From JAGWRA01 sp035534615 (GTDB lineage Bacteria; Acidobacteriota; Vicinamibacteria; Vicinamibacterales; CAVVIG01): a stretch of 59,462 nt of DNA. Position 1 is the first letter of the stretch. Each line of letters begins with the position of its first letter. Under the pieces are notes generated by a model. The model ran no database searches and was not told the origin of the DNA. It worked only from the letters and a program-made list of their open reading frames with translations. The translations under genes were made by a program, and so were the position numbers. Of this stretch, positions 49,622 to 59,462 are shown one piece after another. The DNA is taken from contig DATLRO010000037.1 in the NCBI GenBank assembly GCA_035534615.1, positions 1 through 59,462 of the forward strand, written 5' to 3'.

Positions 49622-50644
49622 CTAGCCCGGCCGTTCGGGACGCCAGCGCAGGCCGGCGTTGAGGATCTCCTGCAGCAGCCGGTCGTAGCCCATGCCGGCC
49701 GCCTCGGCCGATTCCGCGAAGTCCTCGCCGTAGGCGAGCTGCGGGTTGGCGTTGGCCTCGAGCACGTAGACACGCCCCTCGGGGTCGAGGCGGAGATCGA
49801 TCCGGGCGTAGCCGCTCAGCTCGAGCGTGCGGTAGACGCGACGGCAGAGCCGCTGGATCTGTTCGGCCAGCGTGTCGGGCAGGTCGGCGGCCGGGCCGGT
49901 CGTGATGCCGTGCTTCTTCTGGTATTTCGCGCTCCACTTCACCCGCTCGGTCGCAATCCGGTGCACGTCGTCCGGCATCTTGGTGAACTGGAGCTCCCAG
50001 ACGGGGAACACGCGCAGCCGCAGGTTGCCGAGGATGCCGACGTACAGCTCCCGTCCCTCGATGTACCGCTCGACGATGGCATCGGTGCCGATGCTGCGGT
50101 GTACGAAGCGCACGCGGTCCCTGAGGCTGTGGTCGTCGTCCACGACCGACGCCTGCGAGATGCCGATGGAGGCGTCCTGCGTCAGCGACTTCACGATCAG
50201 CGGGAACGCCAGCCGCTTCGGCCGGTGGACGGCGCGGCCGACCCGGAACACCACCGACTCGGCGACCGGAATCCGGTGGTAGGTCAGCAGCATCTTGGTG
50301 AGCGCCTTGTCGCGCGACAGCATGAGCCCGCGCGAGTTGCAGCCCGTGTAGGGGAGCCGCAGCAGCTCCAGGTAGCTCACGACGTTCTGATCGAAGACCG
50401 CCACCTCGTGCAGGTTCTCGAGCAGGTTGAAGGCGACGTGCGGCTTCCACTCGGTCATCGCCTGGCGGATCACGCTGAGGTCGTCCTTGATGCCGAGGAC
50501 GCGGACGTCGTGCCCCCTCTCGCGGAGCGTCGACACGACGTCGTACTCCGTCTTCCAGTCGGCGGTCGTCAGATCGTGCCCCGAGACGTCGTCGGGCGGG
50601 ATGAGGTAGTCGTGCAGCAGGGCGAGGATGCGCAGCGTTCTCAT
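49622..50644 (-). CDS. ATP-grasp ligase (D-Ala-D-Ala ligase-like)
   Basis: 340 residues. A preATP-grasp domain (LRILALLHDYLIPPDDVSG) is followed by the ATP-grasp fold: PLIVKSLTQDASIGIS, YIEGRELYVGILGN and the metal-binding RIDLRLDPEGRVYVLEANAN. It is related to D-alanine-D-alanine ligase but with its own N-terminus (ENLHEVAVFDQNVVSYLE); a peptide or amino-acid ligase role distinct from cell-wall Ddl is plausible. Its start overlaps the stop of the upstream metallopeptidase gene by four bases (ATGA), so the pair is coupled. No mur or fts genes are nearby. Confidence 0.8.
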   Translation of the reverse strand: MRTLRILALLHDYLIPPDDVSGHDLTTADWKTEYDVVSTLRERGHDVRVLGIKDDLSVIRQAMTEWKPHVAFNLLENLHEVAVFDQNVVSYLELLRLPYTGCNSRGLMLSRDKALTKMLLTYHRIPVAESVVFRVGRAVHRPKRLAFPLIVKSLTQDASIGISQASVVDDDHSLRDRVRFVHRSIGTDAIVERYIEGRELYVGILGNLRLRVFPVWELQFTKMPDDVHRIATERVKWSAKYQKKHGITTGPAADLPDTLAEQIQRLCRRVYRTLELSGYARIDLRLDPEGRVYVLEANANPQLAYGEDFAESAEAAGMGYDRLLQEILNAGLRWRPERPG

Positions 50645-51711
50645 AGGGCCACCCGGTGCCGGCCGCTGTGCAGGTAGTTCATCGTCTGGACGGTGAGCAG
50701 GATCGTGAAATCCAGTTTCGTCAGGTCCTCGGGGCCCGACAGCCGCAGGTTGAGCTCGCGGCAGCGCGCGACCATGTCTTCGAGCACCTGGTCGATCGTG
50801 TACTGGTATTCGCCGGTCCACGCGGCGACCCGGCGCCGCACGTCCCGGCGGATCCGGGTCAGGAACCGCGCCGCCGTCATGTTGCGGGCCACCTCGGGGG
50901 CGTCGCTGAACAGCCGGCGCAGATCGCGGTCGTAGAAGTTCGGATACTCCAGCCCGTAGTGTTCGCGCTTCCGCTTGTAGTGCTGGCGCAGCGTCCGCCG
51001 GATCCGGTTGATCGGGTCCATGCGCCGTCGTGACGCGTGCACCGGCTCCCGTCCGGCAATCGACCGCATCAGCTCGTCCATGTATTCGAGCTTGCGGAAC
51101 GCCGGCCAGTCCGCGTACCGCTTCTGCCACATCGAATCGGGCGTCAGCCAGACGGCGAACGTCTCGGCGAAGTCTTCGTCGGGATGGCTCTGCGCGTACC
51201 ACGAATCGAGGTGGAGCACGAAGCTCTTGCTGTACGGCTTCGGCGTGTAGTACTCGGGGTACGGCGTGGACGAGGGACCGAACAGCTTCAGGCGCCGGCG
51301 CCGGCGCCGCAGGTCGAAGGCGTTGTCGAGGGCGTGGCCCGCTTCGTGCCGCAGGATCTTCAGGCACGACTCCGGCGTGCCGCCCTCCACTTCCAGCATC
51401 TGCGCTTCCTCCAGCCGGGCCAGCCGCGGATGCGCGAGGTAGAACGGGATGGCGATCCCCCCCACGCCGTCCGGCGTGAACCAGTCGTCCGACAGCCAGA
51501 AGTGCGGGCGGAACCGGATGCCCCGCGCCTCCAGCTCCTGATAGAGCTGCGCGATGCGCTCCTCCAGCCGGCTGCCCTCGATCTGCAGCCCCAGGTCGCA
51601 CAGGCGCATGTCGAGCAGCGCCTCGTCCGACAGACCGTTCAGATCCGGTGGCGCCGCCGGCCCCTGGGGGGGCGCGGCGTCGGGCGCGGGGGTGTCCTGG
51701 TCGGATGCCAT
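50641..51711 (-). CDS. Putative zinc metallopeptidase coupled to the ATP-grasp gene
   Basis: 356 residues without signal peptide. The zinc site is KILRHEAGHALDNAFDL (HExxH, His122 and His126), with a downstream acidic motif HPDEDFAETFAVWL that could give the third ligand. It contains a very basic run (LRRRRRRLKLFG) and a C-terminal helical domain. It matches the 'putative zinc-binding metallopeptidase' family of unknown substrate. ATG 51711 begins MASDQDTPAP, an acidic/Pro-rich leader; an earlier frame to 51879 is probably not translated. Paired with an ATP-grasp ligase, it may make or trim a peptide-like product. Confidence 0.75.
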   Translation of the reverse strand: MASDQDTPAPDAAPPQGPAAPPDLNGLSDEALLDMRLCDLGLQIEGSRLEERIAQLYQELEARGIRFRPHFWLSDDWFTPDGVGGIAIPFYLAHPRLARLEEAQMLEVEGGTPESCLKILRHEAGHALDNAFDLRRRRRRLKLFGPSSTPYPEYYTPKPYSKSFVLHLDSWYAQSHPDEDFAETFAVWLTPDSMWQKRYADWPAFRKLEYMDELMRSIAGREPVHASRRRMDPINRIRRTLRQHYKRKREHYGLEYPNFYDRDLRRLFSDAPEVARNMTAARFLTRIRRDVRRRVAAWTGEYQYTIDQVLEDMVARCRELNLRLSGPEDLTKLDFTILLTVQTMNYLHSGRHRVAL

Positions 51712-51977
51712 CGGCCTCCGTGCCGCCGGAGTCGCCGGCGGGCTGCCCCAGTCTACCGGAGTCCCGGGCCGGCCGGAATCCCCGCCGCGACAGCCCTCGC
51801 TGGCGCCGGGGCCCGCCCCGGGGCCCCGGGCCGGTTTGCGGCACCGCCGACCGGCGTGACACGATGGGACGACGACCACGCCCCGTGACGGCCTCGGACC
51901 CCCCGGGCCAGTCTGATCGGGACATCACCGGCAGGCGTGACGGAACCGGCCGCGCGCGGGCGCGCCGTGGAGGTCCT

Positions 51978-53096
51978 ATGAGGCGCCAGCAGATCCCCCT
52001 CGGGCGGATATTCGGCATCCCGATTGGCCTCGATTATTCCTGGTTCCTGATTTTTGCGCTCATCACCTGGGCGCTGGCGGTCAGCTACTACCCGGCGGAA
52101 TTTCCCGACTGGTCGGCGGCGCTGTGCTGGACGATGGGCGCGGTGACGGCCGGGATGCTGTTCGCCAGCGTGCTGCTGCACGAGCTGGGCCACTCGGTGG
52201 TGGCGATGCGGTTCCGGATCCCGGTCCGGAGCATCACGCTGTTCATCTTCGGCGGCGTCGCCCAGATCGGCGCGGAACCCCCGAGCGCGTCCGCCGAGTT
52301 CCTCGTCGCGCTGGCCGGCCCGGTCACGAGCCTGGCGCTGGCCGCGGTGTTCGAGGGCCTGAAGGGGCTGGCCGGCGGGCCGGGGCCGGTGTTCGGCCTG
52401 CTGGAGTACCTCGCGTACATCAACTTCGCCCTCGCGATGTTCAACCTGATCCCCGGCTTCCCGCTCGACGGCGGGCGGATCTTCCGGGCGATCGTCTGGG
52501 CGGTGATCCACGACATGCGTCGCGCGACCCTGGTGGCGGCGACGGTCGGCCGGGTGTTCGCCTTCCTGTTCATCCTGTTCGGGGTCTGGCAGATCTTCCA
52601 GGGGCACCTCGTCAACGGCCTCTGGATCGCGTTCATCGGCTGGTTCCTCGACAATGCGGCCAACGCGCAGGTGCAGCAGGTGGCGGTGCAGGGCCGCCTC
52701 GCCGGCCACACGGCCGGCCAGGTGATGGAGCGCCACTTCCCGACGATCCCCGGCCAGACGACGCTCCAGCAGCTGGTCGACGAGCACATCCTCGGCTCCG
52801 GTCTGCGCAGCTTCGTGGTGACCGACGCCACGGGGGCGGCCGGCCTGATGACGCTGCACGGCATCAAGGAGGTGCCGCGCGAGGCCTGGGCGACGACGAC
52901 GGCGGCGCAGGTGATGGTGCCGTTCGCCCGCGTCCGGTCGGTGACCCCGGACACGGAGGTCTGGGTGGCGCTGCAGGAGATGGATCGCAACGGCGTGAAC
53001 CAGCTGCCGGTGGTGGCGGGCGGCACCGTGACCGGCATGCTGAGCCGCCAGGACGTCATCTCCCTGCTGCGGACCCTGCGGGACCTCGGGGCGTGA
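51978..53096 (+). CDS. Site-2-protease family membrane metallopeptidase with CBS domains
   Basis: 372 residues. About six TM helices hold the S2P zinc sites: LLHELGHSVVAMR (HExxH) and FPLDGGRIFRAI (LDGG). A cytoplasmic C-terminal region from about 245 carries two CBS-like halves (GQVMERHFPTIPGQTTLQQL and VMVPFARVRSVTPDTEVW). Such proteins cleave within membranes and the CBS pair may sense a nucleotide. ATG 51978 has GGAGG four bases upstream. It lies 53 bases before treS and may belong to the same transcript. Confidence 0.88.
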   Translation: MRRQQIPLGRIFGIPIGLDYSWFLIFALITWALAVSYYPAEFPDWSAALCWTMGAVTAGMLFASVLLHELGHSVVAMRFRIPVRSITLFIFGGVAQIGAEPPSASAEFLVALAGPVTSLALAAVFEGLKGLAGGPGPVFGLLEYLAYINFALAMFNLIPGFPLDGGRIFRAIVWAVIHDMRRATLVAATVGRVFAFLFILFGVWQIFQGHLVNGLWIAFIGWFLDNAANAQVQQVAVQGRLAGHTAGQVMERHFPTIPGQTTLQQLVDEHILGSGLRSFVVTDATGAAGLMTLHGIKEVPREAWATTTAAQVMVPFARVRSVTPDTEVWVALQEMDRNGVNQLPVVAGGTVTGMLSRQDVISLLRTLRDLGA

Positions 53097-53149
53097 TCGG
53101 GCGCGGCCCGGTCGCGGGCTTCCGCTCGATCTGGGAGGGGTGACGACGC

Positions 53150-54794
<1,645 letters not shown>

Positions 54795-54808
<14 letters not shown>

Positions 54809-56048
54809 TCGCGCCGCAGCCGTCGCCCCGATCGTCGTCGGGATCGGCACCTACAACAACGCCGGCACGATCGCCGCGATCGCCCGGGCCGTGCGCGACG
54901 GCCTGTGCCGGGATTTTTCCGTTCGGGACAGCCGGATCGTGCTGGCCGACGGCGGATCCACCGACGGCACTCCCGATCTGGTGCGCGAGGCGCTCGGAGA
55001 CGCGGCCGGCCGGCTCGTGCAGGTCGGCTACCCGCTCCATCCGGTCGATCTGTTCGATGCCCCGTACCACGGGCTGCCCGGGCGCGGGCGCGCCCTGGCG
55101 GCGATCCTCGGCGCGGCCCGCGAGCTGGGCGCGCAGGTCTGCACGGTCCTGGACGCCAACGCGGAGGGCCTGGCGCCCGGCTGGCTCGCGGCGCTCATCC
55201 GGCCGGTGCTGGACGACGCGTTCGACTTCGTCGCGCCGTACTACGCGCGCGCCCCGCACGAGGGGGCGCTGACCCGCAGCATCGTCTATCCGGTGTTCCG
55301 CGCGCTGTACGGGGTCCGCATCCGGCAGCCGATGGCGGGCGACTTCAGCTGTTCGGGGCGGCTCGTCGAGCATTTTCTCGGGCAGGAGGGCTGGCAGGAC
55401 GGCGCGCGGGCGGTCGGCGTCGACATCTGGACGACGACGGCCGCCGTGTGCGGCGGGTTCCGGCTCTGCGAGGTCGCGCTGGGCGCGAGGCGGCACGAGA
55501 CGCGCGGCGACGCCCCGGATCTCAGCATGACAATCGTGCAGGTCGTCGGGGCGCTGTTCGCCGGAGCGGAGCGCCGGGCCGAATTCTGGCAGCGCGTGCG
55601 CGGGTCGTCCGCCGTGCCGGTGTTCGGCCAGCCGACCGAGGCGGGCGACGGCAGCCCGATCGAGATCGGGCGCCTGATCGAAGCGTTCCGGCTCGGTCAC
55701 CGCGAGCTGCGCGACGTGTGGGCGGCGGTGCTGCCGCCGGCCACGGGCGTCGCCCTCAACCGGCTGGCGCAGGCCGACCGCCCGTCGTTCGCGATGGACG
55801 ACGATTTGTGGGCCCGGATCATCTACGACTTCGCGATCGGGCACCGGCTGCGCGTCCTGCCGGCCGATCATCTGCTGCGGGCGCTGACGCCGCTGTACCT
55901 CGGCTGGCTCGCCGCGTTCCTGGAGCAGGCCGGCACCGCCGGGGCGGCCGCGGTCGAGGAGCGGATCGAGCGCCTCAGCCTCGCGTTCGAGCGGCAGAAG
56001 CCCTATCTGATCTCGCGTTGGCGCTGGCCGGAGCGGTTCAATGCGTGA
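54795..56048 (+). CDS. Glycosyltransferase, glucosylglycerate-synthase-like
   Basis: About 417 residues, GT-A fold: PIVVGIGTYNNAGTIAAI at the N-terminus, LADGGSTDGTPD and VLDANAEGLAPGW (DxN in place of the usual DxD). The segment YPVFRALYGVRIRQPMAGDF resembles glucosylglycerate/glucosyl-3-phosphoglycerate synthases, so a compatible-solute role is inferred. The C-terminus is helical. GTG 54795 is used here because it overlaps treS by only 14 bases; ATG 54768 is the alternative, overlapping by 41. The overlap with treS and the MscS-type protein downstream support an osmoprotectant role. Confidence 0.7.
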
Positions 56049-56107
56049 CCGACTCGAACGCGCGGACCGCCGGCGGCGCGCCGGCCCATCCGTCGAAAGG
56101 AGCTGCC

Positions 56108-56809
56108 ATGTGGGACCAGGTTCACGTGATCTTTAATCGCGCGGCCGGACGCATCGTCGAGAACATCGCGAACTTCCTGCCGGGCGTCGTCGTGCTGCTG
56201 GCGCTGCTCGTCCTGGCGCTCGTCACGGCCGTGATCGTCCGCGTCGTGCTGTACCGCCTGCTGCGCGGGCTCGACTTCGATCGGTGGGCCGCCCGCAGCG
56301 GCATGGCCATGCTCATCGACTGGTCGCCGAACAGGAGCCCCGCGCTGCTGGTGGCACGCGCCGTCCAGTGGATGATTCTCGCCCTGGGCCTGCTGGCCGG
56401 CCTGAGCGCGCTCGACGCCGCCATGCCGTCGTACTTCGCGATGACCGTCTTCCGCTACATCCCGAACCTGCTCGCGGCGGTCATCATCCTGGTCCTGGGT
56501 GATCTGCTCGCGCGGTTTCTCGCGCGGTCGGTGCTCATCAGCGCCGTCAACATGCAGATCCAGGTGGCGCGGGTGCTCAGCGTCGGCGTCAAGTGGCTCG
56601 TGCTGATCATGGCCGGCACGATGGCGCTCGAGCAGGTCGGGCTCGGCCGCCAGATTCTGCTGCTCGCCTTCGGCATCCTGTTCGGGGGGATCGTCCTGGC
56701 GATGGCGCTGGCCGTCGGGCTGGGATCGAAGGACGCCGTCAGCCGGACGCTCGACCGCCAGCTCCGCGGAACGGCCGATCATCGGACGGACGACATCGAC
56801 CACGTCTGA
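56108..56809 (+). CDS. MscS-type TM-helix protein
   Basis: 233 residues with about five TM helices and no cytoplasmic MscS vestibule. It has repeated 'conserved TM helix' segments (NIANFLPGVVVLLALLVLAL and FRYIPNLLAAVIILVLGDLLARF) and a glycine-rich pore-like stretch (LAFGILFGGIVLAMALAVGLGSKDA). Such proteins are found beside MscS-like channels and are thought to be mechanosensitive. ATG 56108 has AGGAG seven bases upstream. It is 59 bases after the GT2 gene, so the three-gene set treS-GT2-this looks like an osmotic operon. Confidence 0.8.
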   Translation: MWDQVHVIFNRAAGRIVENIANFLPGVVVLLALLVLALVTAVIVRVVLYRLLRGLDFDRWAARSGMAMLIDWSPNRSPALLVARAVQWMILALGLLAGLSALDAAMPSYFAMTVFRYIPNLLAAVIILVLGDLLARFLARSVLISAVNMQIQVARVLSVGVKWLVLIMAGTMALEQVGLGRQILLLAFGILFGGIVLAMALAVGLGSKDAVSRTLDRQLRGTADHRTDDIDHV

Positions 56810-56823
56810 CCGCCCGCCGCCCG

Positions 56824-58446
56824 TCAGGGCGCCTGCCGGATTCGAATCGTCTCGTCCTGAATCAGCCGGCCGTCGGGCTGCCGGGGGCCGGTCAGAATCA
56901 GCGGGCGCGGACTGGATCCGGCCACCGCCTGCAGCGCCAGGGCCGCGAGGCCGATCGCCAGGACCACGGCCGGGGCCTGGCGCCGGATGCGCGGCGCCGC
57001 CACCACCCGCCCGGCCAGCGCCGCCAGCGCCGTCCCCTCCAGCACCCAGAACACCGGCAGATACGCGACGCCCAGCCGGACGTAGCCGTAGAACAGCAGC
57101 GCCGACGCGGCCAGCGTGATCAGCGGAAGGGCGAGCAGCACGAGGGCCTGGACCTGCCGCCGTCGCCACAGCAGCAGCGCGCCGGCGATGATGAGCGCCA
57201 GATGCACCGGCCAGAGGATCCGGTCCGCCGGGTCCAGCAGGTCGGCCCGACGGCGGACCCCGTCGACGCCGGCCGGCAGGTCGCCGGCGAAGTACCCGAG
57301 CGCGAAGACGCCGGAGGTCATCGACGCCCTGCGGCCGATGAGCCACAGGGCGCGGGCCGGATGGGTCACCAGCCAGCTCGCGCCAATCCCGTAGCCGTGG
57401 ACGAACAGGTCGTACACCGCCGGGCAGGAGAGGTCGAGCTGTCCCTCGGCGAGCAGCTTCGACTCCTCCGGCGTGCAGGTGGCCAGCAGGGGATGGTCGC
57501 TGTTGGGCTCGCCGTCCGCGTTCTCGTGGTTCCCCATGGCGAAGTTGAACGCTCCGTAGCTGGTCACCGGCGCGAAGGTCGGCAGCGGCCCTGGAAAGTC
57601 GGACGTGTGCGCGGCATTGAACGCCGACAGGCTCCGCCAGTGCGCGACCGTGCTGGGCGCCAGCAGCAGGACGAGGCCGACCACGAAGGCCGCGCTCTCG
57701 GACACCCTTCCGCGCCTTGGCAGCGTCGGCAGCCAGCGGGCGGCGAGCAGCAGCGCGGCGCACAGCTCGAACTCCGCCCGCACGAGCGTCGCAAACCCGC
57801 AGACCGCGCCGAGCAGCAGGGGTCGGATCCAGCGCCGGCCGCGCCCGGGCGCCCGGTCGCCGGTGTGACGCAGCCAGCTCCAGGCCAGCAGCAGCGCGAC
57901 GACGAGCAGCAGGCCGTACAACGCTTCCGAGTTCGGCGTCGTCCCCTCGACGATGTGCCCGAAGTGAAAGGTGCCGAGCAGCGCCACCGCGAGCATGGCG
58001 CCCGTGCCGGCCAGCTCGCCGGCCAGCAGCGTGGACAGACCGACGGCCAGACCGCTGATGGCCGCGACGAACACCTTGATGGCGTCCGGATCGATCGGCC
58101 GTCCAGCGAGCGGCGAGAACCCCATGACGCGGTAGAAGAGGGCGAGCACGAACGGCCAGCCGGGTGGGTGGAACGGGATGCCGTTGTCGAACGGCCGCCC
58201 GGCCACGAGGTCTGCGGCGTACGCGAGAAACGCCCGTGTGTCGCCCTGGTAGAACGCGCTGGCTGGCGTACCGGCTTCGTGCCAGACGACCGGGAACCAG
58301 ACGCGCATCAGCGTGGCGGCGAGCGTCGTGAGGACGACGCACGTGATGGCGAGCCGCCGATCCAGTGAGGCAGGCGGCGGGACACGGGCCGGAGCAGCGG
58401 GGCCGGCCTGGCCCTCGGGCCGGCGTTCGCGTCGTCGGGAACTCAT
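56824..58446 (-). CDS. Polytopic glycosyltransferase-39-like membrane protein
   Basis: 540 residues with about eleven TM helices after a basic, Pro-rich N-terminus. The first periplasmic loop holds SAFYQGDTRAFLAYAADL and PFHPPGWPFVLALFYRV, an acidic-then-HPPG pattern like the PMT/GT39 and ArnT group that transfer sugars from polyprenyl phosphate carriers. The large C-proximal loop (SYGAFNFAMGNHENADGEPN) is of unknown role. Substrate cannot be inferred. ATG 58446 has no Shine-Dalgarno; a TAGTAT lies 54 bases upstream. It is convergent with the TM-helix gene, 14 bases apart. Confidence 0.78.
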   Translation of the reverse strand: MSSRRRERRPEGQAGPAAPARVPPPASLDRRLAITCVVLTTLAATLMRVWFPVVWHEAGTPASAFYQGDTRAFLAYAADLVAGRPFDNGIPFHPPGWPFVLALFYRVMGFSPLAGRPIDPDAIKVFVAAISGLAVGLSTLLAGELAGTGAMLAVALLGTFHFGHIVEGTTPNSEALYGLLLVVALLLAWSWLRHTGDRAPGRGRRWIRPLLLGAVCGFATLVRAEFELCAALLLAARWLPTLPRRGRVSESAAFVVGLVLLLAPSTVAHWRSLSAFNAAHTSDFPGPLPTFAPVTSYGAFNFAMGNHENADGEPNSDHPLLATCTPEESKLLAEGQLDLSCPAVYDLFVHGYGIGASWLVTHPARALWLIGRRASMTSGVFALGYFAGDLPAGVDGVRRRADLLDPADRILWPVHLALIIAGALLLWRRRQVQALVLLALPLITLAASALLFYGYVRLGVAYLPVFWVLEGTALAALAGRVVAAPRIRRQAPAVVLAIGLAALALQAVAGSSPRPLILTGPRQPDGRLIQDETIRIRQAP

Positions 58447-58559
58447 CGTGGGTGAGGGACCGTCGGTCTGCCGTCGGCGCACGGCCGCCGATCGCTCCCC
58501 ATACTACTACCGCCGGCCCGCGTGACGAAGGCGCGAGGACGAAAACGGCCGGTCATCCC

Positions 58560-58763
58560 GAACTCCTGGGACCCGGCGTTCGGGAGGGCGGCCGAGCTGA
58601 TCGGCGAGTGGTTCCAGCCGCGCTGGACCAGGAAGTTGGCGCCGACCCCGATCTGGTACGGGAACTCGTCATTGCCCGAGAGGTGCCAGACCCAGGACGT
58701 CGTCGTCCGGCGGTTGGAGACCGCCGGATGCGGGTTCTCGTAGTCGTCGTAGCGCAGGATGGG
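58560..58763 (-). pseudogene. Fragment of a TonB-dependent receptor C-terminus
   Basis: Translated on the minus strand this stretch has no start codon but encodes TTTSWVWHLSGNDEFPYQ, then IGVGANFLVQRGWNHSPI. That matches the intact receptor (58866 onward) at 28 of 36 positions, where the receptor has TTTSWVWHLSSDYEFPYQ and IGVGLNFEVQSGWNYAPI. Homology fades upstream near 58763 and stops abruptly after NAGSQEF at 58560, before the last strands. It lies just past the receptor's terminator, so it is a remnant of a tandem or displaced copy. Confidence 0.8.
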
Positions 58764-58797
58764 TCGTTCGGGTGAGCCTGGAGCGGGGCGGGACCGG

Positions 58798-58844
58798 TGA
58801 AAAGAAAAACGCCGGCGCCGGCCCCCTGGGGCCCGGCGCCGGCG
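58798..58844 (-). terminator. Rho-independent terminator of the TonB receptor
   Basis: On the minus strand a very strong hairpin (CGCCGGCGCCGGG paired with CCGGCGCCGGCG around a CCCAGGGG loop) is followed by TTTTTCTTTT. It lies 22 bases after the receptor stop. Confidence 0.93.
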
Positions 58845-58865
58845 TGGAGTGTGACGAAAGACGCG

Positions 58866-59462
58866 CTAGAACTCGAACCGGAAGCCGAGTTCCAGCGTGC
58901 GCGGGCTGAGCAGGTTGACGACCTTGTTGTACGCTCCGCCGTTCAGAATCTGGAAGTTCGTGATCGGCGCCGCGTTGGTGATGTTGAAGAGGTCGAGCAT
59001 CGCCGTGAAGCGGTGGCCGCCCCGGATGTCGAACGCCTTGTCGAACCGGACGTTCAACAGCGGCACCGTGTCCGACCGGTTCGTGGTGAGGTTGTTCAGG
59101 AAGAACTGCTGGAAACCGGCGTTCGGCAGGTTCACGCCGATGATCGGCGCATAGTTCCAGCCGCTCTGCACTTCGAAGTTCAGACCGACGCCGATCTGGT
59201 ACGGGAACTCGTAGTCGCTCGACAGGTGCCACACCCAGGAGGTGGTCGTCTGGGCGGTGCCGACGGTCGGGTAGGGCGTCACGTAGTAGCCGGTGGCGAT
59301 CGGGTCGGCCTGCGTCGTGGCGCTCGCGCTGAAGTCGTACGGCGAGAACAGCGCGTTCGACCGCGTCCAGTCGTAGCTGGTGTCGAGGAAGAGCCCCTTC
59401 TGGAACCGCTTGGTGAAGGCCACCTCGATGGTGTCGAAGTTCTGCGCCCCGCCGCCCGGCGC
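58866..59462 (-). CDS. TonB-dependent receptor, C-terminal part (partial)
   Basis: At least 198 residues, open at the right edge of the window. Alternating hydrophobic strands (VAFTKRFQKGLFLDTSYDW, TTTSWVWHLSSDYEFPYQ, VRFDKAFDI, FTAMLDLFNITNAAP) and a last strand ending LELGFRFEF with terminal Phe identify the barrel end of an outer-membrane TonB-dependent receptor of the Acidobacteriota carboxypeptidase-regulatory type. The 'LFNITNAAP' strand is a recurring feature of that group. The substrate is unknown. A pseudogene copy of part of this region lies just downstream. Confidence 0.85.
   Translation of the reverse strand, partial: APGGGAQNFDTIEVAFTKRFQKGLFLDTSYDWTRSNALFSPYDFSASATTQADPIATGYYVTPYPTVGTAQTTTSWVWHLSSDYEFPYQIGVGLNFEVQSGWNYAPIIGVNLPNAGFQQFFLNNLTTNRSDTVPLLNVRFDKAFDIRGGHRFTAMLDLFNITNAAPITNFQILNGGAYNKVVNLLSPRTLELGFRFEF

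Noticed and set aside
58669..59232. A 187-residue minus-strand frame overlapping the TonB receptor and the remnant
   Set aside because: It is the off-frame translation of the receptor running through the terminator, with no protein-like features; the remnant and receptor frames show real homology instead.

Overview
The window is a GC-rich bacterial chromosome segment with tightly packed genes. It most resembles an Acidobacteriota genome, probably class Vicinamibacteria. That is inference from gene content: two roughly 1050-residue sortilin/VPS10-like BNR-repeat exoproteins, two secreted S9 peptidases, a TonB-dependent receptor C-terminus, bacillithiol genes and a complete SUF operon. I see no rRNA, tRNA, CRISPR array, transposase or phage gene.

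Layout. 1-550: the end of an MFS-type transporter, then a foldback element with six heptamers at each end. 554-10923 (+): exported hydrolase, sortilin-like protein, M3 oligoendopeptidase, S9 peptidase and amidohydrolase lipoprotein. 10951-18416: a PLP sulfur-amino-acid lyase, DMT exporter, small secreted protein, a 2Fe-2S protein, FAD-linked oxidase, cysteine dioxygenase and TPR/MA-type peptidase. 18516-24766 (-): sufA-B-C-D-S-U-T, with a well-formed promoter and an IscR/Rrf2-like operator on the transcription start. 25028-28729 (+): TPR protein, ClC channel, outer-membrane barrel. 28781-30702 (-): bshA and bshB1. 30796-33957 (-): a lone RND pump. 34256-35974 (-): an unusual three-gene cytochrome b6-like operon. 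36406-42488: acyltransferase, MscS channel, phosphoesterase, phosphopantetheinyl transferase and Kup. 42625-49203 (-): membrane protein, S9 peptidase, thioredoxin-like protein and the second sortilin-like protein. 49622-51711 (-): a coupled metallopeptidase/ATP-grasp pair. 51978-56809 (+): site-2 protease, then treS, a glucosylglycerate-synthase-like glycosyltransferase and an MscS-type TM-helix protein, which looks like an osmotic-stress module. 56824-59462 (-): a membrane glycosyltransferase, a decayed TonB-receptor fragment, and the C-terminus of an intact TonB receptor.

How the genes work together. The recurring themes are peptide and protein turnover outside the cytoplasm, cysteine/sulfur handling (PLP lyase, cysteine dioxygenase, SUF, bacillithiol) and osmotic/ion homeostasis (ClC, MscS, Kup, TreS and GT2). 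Many genes are preceded by a -10-like hexamer of form GNTANNNT, often with no clear -35. At several the start codon lies only about 5-11 nt downstream, so leaderless transcripts are plausible.

The items I would check first are the cytochrome b6-like operon (subunit IV with a roughly 190-residue insertion and no PEWY), the metallopeptidase/ATP-grasp pair, the foldback heptamer element and the suf operator.
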